Shown here: positions 48,570 through 58,389 of the stretch, one piece after another
How the letters are laid out: every line of letters starts with the position of its first letter
Numbering within the stretch: position 1 is the stretch's first letter
Source: Apostichopus japonicus
Lineage: Eukaryota > Echinodermata > Holothuroidea > Aspidochirotida > Stichopodidae
Direction: 5' to 3'
Assembly: GCF_037975245.1 (NCBI RefSeq)
Contig: NC_092568.1
Span: 10,441,501 to 10,505,500 of the forward strand
Length of the DNA stretch: 64,000 nt
Position numbers and translations under genes: made by a program
Notes under the pieces: model-generated
Databases searched by the model: none
What the model saw: only the letters and a program-made list of their open reading frames with translations
Told to the model about the DNA's origin: nothing

Positions 48570-48653
48570 ATGGCGCCCTTCTTGTGGGCGCCCTTCTTGT
48601 GGGCAGCCTTGGTCGCATCGGCAATTTTGTGTGGACATTCTACTGTCGGAGAG
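48570..48653 (+). CDS. First coding exon of a secreted or membrane protein (signal peptide)
   Basis: ATG at 48570 has A at -3 and G at +4. It encodes MAPFLWAPFLWAALVASAIL then CGHSTVGE and ends exactly on a codon at GAG|GTATGTG, phase 0. The hydrophobic core followed by small residues (A-S-A...CG) is a good signal peptide. The FLWAPFLWA duplication reflects a tandem repeat of CCCTTCTTGTGGGCG. Downstream exons were not identified; they may lie in the remaining 15 kb or beyond. Protein family unknown. Confidence 0.5.
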
Positions 48654-49238
48654 GTATGTGCAATTCATAAGTATTATTCATCGAGATTATTCATTTTTTC
48701 CTTCTCATTTTTTAAACTTCTAAAACAGACAATTATATATATGCAACAAAGTTTTTGCTTGTTGAAGACAAACGACTCACTTCCTCATTGTTAAAGAATA
48801 TGAAACTAAAACTTGATCATTTGACCGTTGCGAAGGGGTTCAATTGAATAACCCGGTGAATGCAGAAGAGTGCATCTCTACAGCGGGAGAAATGTACTCT
48901 TTCCCATCACCTTAAATTGAGTACAGATGCCCATGCCAACGCTTGTTCCTAGGCACAAATATGTTAAAAAATAATTTCCAGTAGTGCCGGTGTAATTTTA
49001 AGTTAATATCTCTCCCCTGCCCCCCCCCCCTGTAGCCACTATTTATCAGGATAATAATGTCCGACCGGACTGTCCGGACATGATTTTACCCAGAATTTAT
49101 ATCAAGCCGGACAAAATAAACCGTACCAACTTCTTTTCTCACGTACCAGTAAATTTCGTCTTTCCGGGGGGAAAAAATGTTGTCTGCCCGAAGTATTTTA
49201 TAATCATGTCATTCCGTCATCTCGGACTTAATACCATT

Positions 49239-50058
49239 CAGGGACGTAGCCAGGGGGAGCAGGGGGAGCGACTGCTCCCCCCTTTCAGTGTCCAATAAAT
49301 GTTTAAAACTGTTGTTTTTTAAGCATGGTATTTTGTCAGTGCTCTTTTGATCTTGAATACTCGTCAGCTCCGTTAACTCGATTATAATCGTAGTAACATT
49401 CACGCCTACTGATTCAACTACTTACTTAGTTTGACAGATGCAAGTAGCTAAATTTAGCCTTCAGCATATTACAAGCCTACAGTTGGCCACTGCGTAATTG
49501 CCTACCTAACCGCACTCGATGGAATGTCACGAACCGTATGCACAACGACGGCGATAACGTTCGTTCTCATCCTTTCTATGATTCTTCCTAAGTTGTTGCA
49601 CGAACAGCATGTTATGAAGCTAAGCTAGAATTCGTACGTGATACGCACTTCCTATAAATAACTATTACACTGCGATAACGATATTTGTTTTTAGGACACT
49701 GCACATCTGGCTGTCTTACAAAATATGAAAGTTTATATTGTCCATCAATTAAGTTCGTCAAATGTATTAAAGTCCAGACATTGGACAATAAACAAGAATC
49801 ATCCTACTGGAAAATTGTAAAAGAGCACTATGTTTGTCTTTCTGATATATTATGTAAAAGAACAGAATCTGCTGATAATATGATATCATATGAAAATGAT
49901 GAAACTGGCAAAACATTGCACCAGATCGCATCTATAAGGACATTCATTTGTTCGCAAATATATCAAAGGGGAGGGGGACACCCCGATCCTTAGACCCCTC
50001 CCCCATATCAATCGCAAAAAAGTGCGCCCCCCCTTTCAAATTCCTGGCTACGTCGCTG
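49239..50058. mobile_element. Non-autonomous hAT transposon, 820 bp, intact TSD
   Basis: The ends are CAGGGACGTAGCCAGG and CCTGGCTACGTCGCTG, inverted repeats matching at 15 of 16 positions. Both sides carry the 8 bp target duplication ATACCATT (49231-49238 and 50059-50066). An 8 bp duplication with CA..TG ends is the hAT signature. A ~100-codon open frame at 49685-49993 shows no transposase motif. Confidence 0.88.
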
Positions 50059-50217
50059 ATACCATTCAGGTACACATTACAAGATACAAGCTGTGATTAG
50101 GTGTGAACGCATCACTCCACTTCTGTGAACTTTGGTGTCTTTCATTCGGGAAGTGTTGCGAACACTTTTATATTTATTTGAAATAAAATATCTCACTAGA
50201 GCACGAAATATACCAAC

Positions 50218-50580
50218 CAGTGGCATAGGAAGGTACTTTTGAGTGGGGGGGGGGGGGCTGAAGACTGATGGCCGGCCTGGGGGAGGGGTCTAAGGGGAGG
50301 GGGTGTCCCCCTCCCTTTTGGAATTTTTTGCATTTCCAGGTGGCCTCAGATGCAATTTGGTGCAATATAGCACACTTCAACACCCACTCCATTTTGTAAA
50401 CAATTTTGCATTTTCACCTGGCAATTTGGTGCTCCAAATGAGATTTTTTTTTTCTCATTTGGAAATGAAAAAGGGGTTTTCTGACTTGCGAAGCGGGGGG
50501 GGGGGCGGAATGATATTTCCGCCCCTCCATATTTTTCACTGGGGGCTGGCGCCCCAGCCCCCCCCGTTCCTACGCCCTTG
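50218..50580. mobile_element. Short non-autonomous hAT element, 363 bp, intact TSD
   Basis: The left end is CAGTGGCATAGGAAGG and the right end CGTTCCTACGCCCTTG, imperfect inverted repeats. The 8 bp duplication ATACCAAC is perfect (50210-50217 and 50581-50588). G-rich and C-rich runs lie just inside both ends. No coding capacity. Confidence 0.85.
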
Positions 50581-50659
50581 ATACCAACCAGTGCCTAATA
50601 TACCCCTTTCCACGCTACGATAGGAATGACACTATAACTGCATAAAGCTCGCTAATAAC

Positions 50660-50837
50660 CTCGAAAGGATCAAAGGATACTATTTAAGAAAAAGTCACCC
50701 AGGAAAGAACCTGGGCACGAAAACCAAACTACCGAACGACTGATCCGCTCTCAACCCCAGTCCCCTTGCATCGGGACTGTGACTGTGTGATCATCGTCGG
50801 GTGTGTTTCACCATTCCCCTCGAAAGGATCAAAGGAT
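50660..50837 (-). mobile_element. Retroposed SINE-like insert with 19 bp direct repeats
   Basis: CTCGAAAGGATCAAAGGAT occurs at 50660-50678 and 50819-50837, flanking 140 bases. Long flanking duplications of this kind come from LINE-mediated insertion. Read on the minus strand, the insert has CCCAGGTTCTTTCCTGGG (a T-arm/B-box-like hairpin) and a D-arm-like GATCAGTCGTTCGGTAG. A GATT microsatellite follows the right repeat. Confidence 0.6.
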
Positions 50838-52305
50838 TGATTGATTGATTAACTGTGATCCGGATAATAAAACTATACCAGTTGGCATGACAGGATTATT
50901 ATAGAAAACACTTTTAGGTACCCTACCCGGAATAAAAATGAAAGATAGTTGTTCTACCACAGCTAGGATTCAGCAGAAATCTGAAATATGTATACAATGA
51001 TAAAATGGTTTATACACTAGCTGTCATGAAATGAACTATATAGCCAAAACATTTATCATTCATCCTTTGTTTTATCATTCACTCTATATATACAGTAAGA
51101 ACAAATTTATAGTGCGAGAGCACCTGCTTTTATAATAAACAGTGGGTTAACTTTACTGCAATCTTTAACAATGTAATATCATAATAGTGTAAAAACCAAC
51201 TACTACCACGGTGTGTCTTCTAAGAATAATTTCAATATATATGAGAAACAACTAAAGGGATTGAAACAATTATGACTGAGAAATAATATAGGCCTATAAG
51301 TTTCCTTCTACAAGTTCGTTCTTCAATATCTTTATTTTTTTTTTTTTAGACAAGTTCATCAATATTCATGAAGACATATTACTACATGAATAATCATTAG
51401 AACACACATGTTTGGAACCCAATTATCCAGATACCCCTGGGAAATATCCATAGAAAATATGTTTCATTGCAAAGGATATATTCAAAGTGCTACTTTTTTG
51501 TTGTTTCGCATAATTTAGTTCCATAGCACCGAGTTTCAGATATCTGACAATATAGCCTTGTTTTGAAACGTTACGATGAAAGATTTCTTTTCAAAGTTGG
51601 TATTTTCAAAACAGGGGATCATATTTCCTGTGGTGTCATATCGCACCAATTTTTCAAGGATATTTAGTCCGGTCGGTCAATATGTCCTTAGATATGGTCC
51701 AGACCAATACTTCATACACAAGTGGTTAAATTATACTGCTTACACCGGAATTACCACAGAAATAAATCTCGTTCTTTAAAAAAATAAAAATTTAAAAAAA
51801 TTTTAAAAAAATCAATTTTCTTAAAGATATCAACAGAATATATTAATTGTATTCGCTTTATGCCAGGCAAAGGATCCAGAGTAGTATATATAGGGTGTAC
51901 ATCCCTCCCTTTTAATGAAACCCCACTCTAAATTGAAAGTCGTAATTAGCACAACCTTTCATATGGACCTATACTTATAGACCTAATTAAGCCTAGTATG
52001 CATTAGAATGAGATGTTTCTTGTTGTGGGTGCACCCAAGACCTAGAGTTCTCTATGAAGGAACTCTACGAAGACCCATCCCCACCCCTACAGGGAAGCCG
52101 GCTTCAACGACCTGACGGCCATGCAGACCCACTCCTTTCAAAGTACTAGTTCCGCTGCTGCCTATATGCAATTTATCGAGTATACACTTTGGTTATACTT
52201 TGCATTAACTACGTGATTCATGGAGTACGCAAACTGTTTATCCTGTGCACATTAACATCTTGATATTTGTGTAACGATCCTTGTGCCCAGCATCATCTTA
52301 AAACA
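50838..52305. other. AT-rich stretch without a gene
   Basis: Short non-conserved open frames, a poly-T run at about 51336 and A-rich sequence at 51776-51815. Nothing on either strand supports a gene. Confidence 0.5.
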
Positions 52306-52462
52306 ATTTGGAGTACTCGAAATGTACTCGGAACTACTAGAGTAGTTCTCGAGTCCTCTTTTTGCAAGTATAGTCGTTACTCGCACTCGATGAAAAGTAC
52401 TCGGCTGCAAATGTATTCGTATTCGCCATGCAGTCCTCAGTTTCTAATGTATTCGTATATAT
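52306..52462. repeat. Degenerate ACTCGG/TATTCGTA tandem tract, left part
   Basis: Repeated words GTACTCG, ACTCGA and AATGTATTCGTATTCG with CATGCAGTCCTCA. The tract resumes at 54678 after the transposon with the same words (AATGTATTCGTATTCGTC), so the transposon inserted into a pre-existing minisatellite. Confidence 0.65.
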
Positions 52463-54677
52463 CAGGTGCGTATCCAGGGGGGGGCGTTGGGGGCGCGCAC
52501 CCCCCGGGTAAGAAAAAGAGGAGAGAAAAAAAGAGAAGAAAAAAGGAAAAAAGAGGGGGAAAAGCGGAGGAGGAGAGGAAGGAAGGGAAAAGAAAGAGAA
52601 GAAAGAGAGAAGAAGGAGAAAAGGAGGGAGTAAAAGAAAAACGCGAAGACACCGGGAAGAGAAAGAGGAACAGTGACATCATTACAGCGCTGAAGGGTAG
52701 CCAGTGACGGATCAATGATTTCGTAAAAGGGTGCCTCACCCTACCCCTTACACCGACAACTCCATTTTTTTGACGTTTCCATTTTCCTCTCTCACTAATG
52801 ATCTATATATATACTATATATGGTCTATCATAACGCGTGTGTAGAATTGTGCTATGAAACCAACTGTGGCTGGTCTCGAACTCGACCGTGTCGTCGGGGA
52901 ACATGACGCATTTTGGGATGGAGCGACCGCCCCCCCCCCCATTCAGCATTTTTTTAAATGATATCGCTAAGTAATTTCAAAATAGAAAGTGCTTAGATGC
53001 AACTTACAAGGCCTGGGAAGTGTCATTTCCAGCGATCTGGGAGACATTTTCGGCCAAAATTTGCTTGTACGCTTCGCGCTAACAAATGGTCCTGGGTATA
53101 TATAGTGCCATTTCCAGCGATCTGGGAGGCATTTTCGGCCAAAAATTTCTTGTACGCTTCGCGCCAACCTATGGTGTACGCTTCGCGCCAACCTATGGTG
53201 GCGCTACGCTTAGATAATTTGCCTACAGGCTTCGCCCCTCCCTTGGCAAATTCCTCGCTACACGCCTGTTCGAATTTGTAACGCAAACAGCAGATATCAC
53301 ATCATATCAGTGAGCATGAAAATGGCGTTCCAGGATGAAAATCCTCAAAACTGTCCGACTTGCCTGAAAAAATAACCAAAAATTTTCGCGCGCGTTCAAC
53401 GTGCCAATGTCAATATCATATAAGCAAGCATCGGTTATTACATCGCATGCCATCATGTACCGTACGGTCCGTTAAAATTGCGCAGTATACCGTGGGATGC
53501 TAATGTAAACAACGACATGTCTCATGTAGATGTATAAAAAGCATGGAGGTCCAATTATGTCAAAAGTTTCTTTTATATTAGTAATGGCGAATTAGGGGCT
53601 GCACCCCCGCCGCTCAGTGGCGGAGCGTCCATACGGTCAGGGGCGGATGCGCCACCTGGCGGACTCAAATGGACTGCTGGCGCCTTTTTCAGCTCTTTAC
53701 CACTTTTTACTTATTCTAGATTATTGACTTTTTTATTGCGCTCTCATCTACTTATTGACATTTGTCACATTTTGTTGGTGTAATTTGGCGATGACACCCT
53801 ATTCTTCGTTTATCTGCAAATTAGCCAGGCCCTGAAAGGGTCATTTCCGGCGATCTAGGGAGTATATTTACTCAAAATTTGTCTGTGCGCTACGCGCCAA
53901 CCAGTGGTGGCGCTCCGCTTAGATAGTGTCGAAAGCGCCCCTACAGACCATTCTCGCCCCTCCTGACCAATACCCCTAGCTCCGCCACTGCCGCCGCGCC
54001 TCCTACGCCTATGTGTGTAGTGTTCGGTTTCGGAAATATCTGCTATTTTTTCATTTCCTTCAACCAAGTTTTATAATAGCCGTTATAAGAGGTTTAATAT
54101 TTGTACACCAATAAATTAACTGTGTCTGAATTTTCGAAAATTTCTGACCAACATTCTGCATCACACTTCCCTCTACTCGTGCAATTTTGACCGGTCTGTT
54201 AGGGGTTGAAGGTAGTTTTTCTATATTGGTTGTCCATAGATGAAATTTTGTACAACATTATGGGTATGTTTTGAAGTGAGTTTATTCACGAGAAATGTGA
54301 ATTTTCAAATTCTGAACAAATTTGGGGCTTAAAACCTTGAAAAGTGGGGCTGACGGGTATTGTGGGCCGCGACGTAGAATCACCTACAAAAGCAAAGACC
54401 CACAGGACATGCGATCAGGTCGAACATGACGTGTGCCGGGTTGACAATCTTCAAAAAGGTTATGGATGGAAACAAAAAACTATTAGGAAATACTTGGTTC
54501 TCAGGCCAAAAGTGTACATCTGGTTGGTCATTTCAAGCCCGAGAAGTGCCGTTTCCGGTGATCTGGGGGGTATCAAAACCAGAAATTTTCTTGTACGCTG
54601 CGCGCCAACCGATGGTGGCGCTCCGCTTAGATAGTAATTCGCGCCCCCCGGGTTAGAAAATCCTGGATACGCGCCTG
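52463..54677 (-). mobile_element. Composite non-autonomous TIR transposon, right copy (inverted)
   Basis: Inverted relative of 1-1793. Ends: CAGGTGCGTATCCAGG at 52463 and CCTGGATACGCGCCTG at 54677. Parts in order: B' (52463-53268), a middle part, and A' (about 54000-54677), with A' preserving most of the left copy's 1-670. It differs by a nested hAT-like insertion (53615-53990), an internal duplication of the ~100 bp module at 53007-53217 and small deletions. TATAT occurs on both flanks, too short and AT-rich to call a target duplication with confidence. Confidence 0.78.
53615..53990. mobile_element. Nested hAT-like element, 376 bp
   Basis: Perfect 12 bp inverted ends, CAGTGGCGGAGC and GCTCCGCCACTG. 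Flanks CCGCCGCT (53607-53614) and CCGCCGCG (53991-53998) match at 7 of 8 positions. The left-copy transposon has no insertion at the equivalent position (around 684-700), which serves as an empty site. Inside the right end is a copy of the ~100 bp module also found in the host element. Confidence 0.82.
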
Positions 54678-55245
54678 TATATGTCATGCATTCCTCGGAC
54701 TCGGATGCTAAGGTATTCGTCAAATGCTAATGTATTCGTATTCGTCGTGAAGCCCTCAGATGCTAATGTTTTCGTATTTTTCATACAGTTATTATTGTAA
54801 ACAATAGTACTATATTTACCCTAATTTCGTTCGTGTCTACCCTAGTAGTATACATGTATATAGGCTTTGTGTATCACCACGTACGTGCACGAGGATATAG
54901 AACAAGCGTGATGTATGTTGCTAAGGTACGGAACAATTATATAGCATGATTGCAGTATTACTATTAACATAAAACTCTTGCGTACAGGATTTTACTTGCT
55001 ATAGTGTCTCTCTTTGTCATTTCCAAACTGAGAAAAAATTATAACGATTTCGTGACATTGTGAATTTGCTACATGTTACGTTTATCAGAGGAGCAGTTTT
55101 AAGCATATGGGTTCTTGAATTTCTAATAAAAAGTACTCGTAAAGTATTCGAAAATTGCTCGGATGAGAAAGTACTCGGACACTGATACTTAGCAATCGGA
55201 ACCTCAAGTACTCGGAAGTAATCAATACTTGGATATAAGCTCTTG
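54678..55245. repeat. Degenerate TATTCGTA/GTACTCGG tract, right part
   Basis: Continuation of the tract at 52306-52462: AATGCTAATGTATTCGTATT, CCTCAGATGCTAATG, and later GTACTCGG words at about 55130-55230. It is interrupted by ~300 bases of unrelated AT-rich sequence. Confidence 0.55.
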
Positions 55246-57402
55246 ACTAAGATTTAAAACTCATTGCATGTTTCACACACAACTCATTCTACCCCCCCCC
55301 CCCCCTCCAAAAAAAAAACATCAATTCCAAGAATCTGCGCAATGTTATCATTTTATTACTTTTTTGTAACGCCCATACAGGAAAAGTCTAAGTTTTAGAA
55401 TTTTCTTTAACAATCAGTGGGTGTTATCGTACTGAATGTGGTTTACTATAGTAGTACTATCCTTTGCGATCTGACCCACTAAACTGTTTCCAAAAATTGA
55501 GCAATGTTACTTAGATAATCAAGTGCCTCAGAATTGGTAGTACTACATTGTACTACGGGGTAAAACTTTTTGTTTAAGATAATTAAAATATTAGTTCGCG
55601 ATTTAAGTGACAAGTATTTGTCATGCCAGCATATATAGGGGCAATGCATAGGACCTTAATATATAACCTACAGGTATAATTAACCGAGTCGATTAATTGC
55701 GTCACCATGTCAACCGTATTCCCATACCACATAGAAACAAATTTAGATATCTCTGCTATATGTCTTAACAGTTGATGTTAGCATCTCATTATACCTTTCT
55801 CTTCCCCCCCCCCAAAAAAAACCCTCCTCCATCCCCATCCCCATGCCCCAACCCACTCCGCTCCCCACCACCATCCCCACCCCACCACCGCCCAAACCTA
55901 TCCCCCATTCCCCATTCCTCATCACCCGGCTTCAATTCGCGGTTTGAAGGTTATTAAACTCAGACTTGGCCGATAGGATTCTGGCTGCCCTTAAGCTCGG
56001 GGTATAGTTGGGGTCGACCCCCCCCCCCCTTCCCTTTAATGTTAAGTCAATAGCAAATCTCTCTAAACCGCCATACAAGGGTATGATTTCTTTACATAAT
56101 TCAAACGTTCTGTGCTTGATAAAACTGTAAGATCTAAGGCAATAATGAATCATTCCCTACATCTAGTTTAATCTTCTTTAATTCCCCCCCCCCCCCAAAA
56201 AGTCTTTTGTATGAGACTTACCAAGTCATACGAAAAGATGTATAACCGTATAGCAACGATTATCACACCGAAATTAAAAATAGACCAGGTTTTATTGTTA
56301 TCAAATTAGTATGTAATAATATTAAACAAGTAAAGCTTGGTGTTTTTGTTTCCAAAATCGATACCAATTAAAATCCACGGAGATTTCTTCTCTTAAAGGT
56401 TAGAAAATATTACCATACAAATAAAAAAGTATAAAAAAAACGGCAACCAGTACGAATTCTGTGAAGGGAACTTATATTAGGAACATTTTATAGCTTTCTT
56501 GCGATTTTGGTGCAATTGCTGTTAATTTTATGAATATTACGATTGTGTCACTTTCATATAAAGCAGTGTGATTTTTGTTTTACTATCTAATTCTTTACCT
56601 TTTGCATTTCAAATTTCCAATTGTCTGTGTGACAACATTATCTATTGGAACACTCTGAAAAGTAGTCTTATCATTTAGTTTGTAACCTTTACTCTGATTA
56701 TGTCACGTAAGGTTTAAAACAATAAACCAAACATAACGCAAAACCTATTAAAATCTTCCTCATATATGGTCCCTCGTCCTACAAATGCTGCTTTATTTCA
56801 TCTTCTTCTTTTTTTCTTAGATTTTACTTCCTTTTATGATAATTTTTTATAACCTCCTAGAGAATAATTCTTCATGGATTTGAGATGATATTGATTTCGA
56901 AAACATATAAGCTCCACTTGCTCAATATGATTTCAGGAAACAAATTTATAATTGATAAAAACCTGGTCTTTTTCATGTCGGTGTGATAATCGTTGCAACG
57001 GTGAAATATCTTTTTTATGCCTAAAAGTCTAATAAAAAAGGCCTTTTTTCTTTCTATAAAAGAAAGGTTTGACTGCACGTAGGTGGTAATAATTCATTAT
57101 CGCCATCTATATTTTACAGGTTTATTACGCACAGAACCTTTTGAGTATAATGTTAACATATGATATCGTTGTATGGCAGGTTGGTTACAGTTGCTATTGA
57201 CTTTACATTAAAGGGATGTATAGTCGTTCCTGGCCTAGCCCGAGTCTTAAAGGGCAGCCCGAAACCTCTTGATCCGAGTCTCGGTTAAGTCCGTATTTAG
57301 AAACGGTTGCGTCGCTAGCCGTTTCCGAGTCTATAAAGCCCGAGCCAGGAGCCTTTCCAACGACCAGAACTCAAAATAAAATTATAAGCCTATTATCATG
57401 TT
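55246..57402. other. AT-rich stretch without a gene
   Basis: Poly-C runs at about 55293, 55806, 56020 and 56187, a C-rich CCCCA-type stretch at 55803-55930 and AT-rich DNA. No supported coding sequence on either strand. Confidence 0.5.
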
Positions 57403-58063
57403 TAAAGTATGCATAAAATACAACAGATACCAAAGATACATAAGAGACATTTAATGTATGCATAAAATACAACAGATATCAAAGATACATATGAGACATT
57501 TAATGTATGCATGAAATACAACAGACACCAAAGATACATTAAGGAACATTTAATGTAAGCATGAAATACAATAGTTACCAAAGATACATAAGAGACATTT
57601 AATGTATGCATAAAATACAACAGACACCAAAGATACATAGGAGACATTTAATGTATGCATACAATACAACAGACACCAAAGATACATAAGAGACATTTAA
57701 TGTATGCATACAATACAACATACACCAAAGATACATAGGAGACATTTAATGTATGCATACAATACAACATACACCAAAGATACATAGGAGACATTTAATG
57801 TATGCATACAATACAACATACACCAAAGATACATAGGAGACATTTAATGTATGCATACAATACAACAGACACCAAAGATACATAAGAGACATTTAATGTA
57901 TGCATACAATACAACATACACCAAAGATACATAGGAGACATTTAATGTAAGCATAAAATACAACAGACACCAAAGATACATAAGAGACATTTAATGTATG
58001 CATACAATACAACATACACCAAAGATACATAGAAGACATTTAATGTATGCATACAATACAAAG
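57403..58063. repeat. Minisatellite, 49 bp unit, about 13 copies
   Basis: The unit is AGACATTTAATGTATGCATA, AAATACAACAGACACCAAAG, ATACATAAG. Copies are very similar and differ at a few positions (ATAAAA/ATACAA, CAGACACC/CATACACC, ATAAG/ATAGG). The variant pattern shows runs of like copies, implying recent local amplification. Long minus-strand frames (YLWCLLYFMHTLNVSYV-like repeats) result from the repeat. Confidence 0.92.
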
Positions 58064-58239
58064 GCGAGCAGACCGACTGCATGACAACAGTTACTGTAGT
58101 GAAATGTATTTTGCGTTTTTTCGTTTTTTCGTATTGTTGTGTGTTATATAACATTTGGTTACTTTGTTTGACCATACCTCAAATTGTTAAGATTCAGCTG
58201 CATAATTATTTGCTCATGTTTAAACGAGTACCTTGCGTG

Positions 58240-58350
58240 ATTGGCTTGTTGAACCCTCGTGATTTATGTTATGTAATAAGTCCTTTTCAATGTCCTTTGA
58301 TATATATTGGGCGCACACGGAAAAGGGACCACTGGCATTGGTTGCGTTTA
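58240..58350 (+). mobile_element. Possible Penelope-like element remnant (GIY-YIG fragment)
   Basis: The frame reads CYVISPFQCPLIYIGRTRKR. This resembles the V.C..CPL.YIGRT.R start of the GIY-YIG endonuclease at the end of Penelope-like retroelements. The EH motif expected about ten residues later is not seen and no reverse transcriptase is nearby. A very small, decayed remnant; chance similarity is possible. Confidence 0.35.
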
Positions 58351-58389
58351 GCCAGAACACATAAAGTATATATTAAGATCTGAGATCCA

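Noticed and set aside
52510-52670. Lys/Glu-rich frame (KRREKKRRKK...)
   Set aside because: Translation of the purine-rich tract inside the transposon; its mirror lies at 1618-1755.
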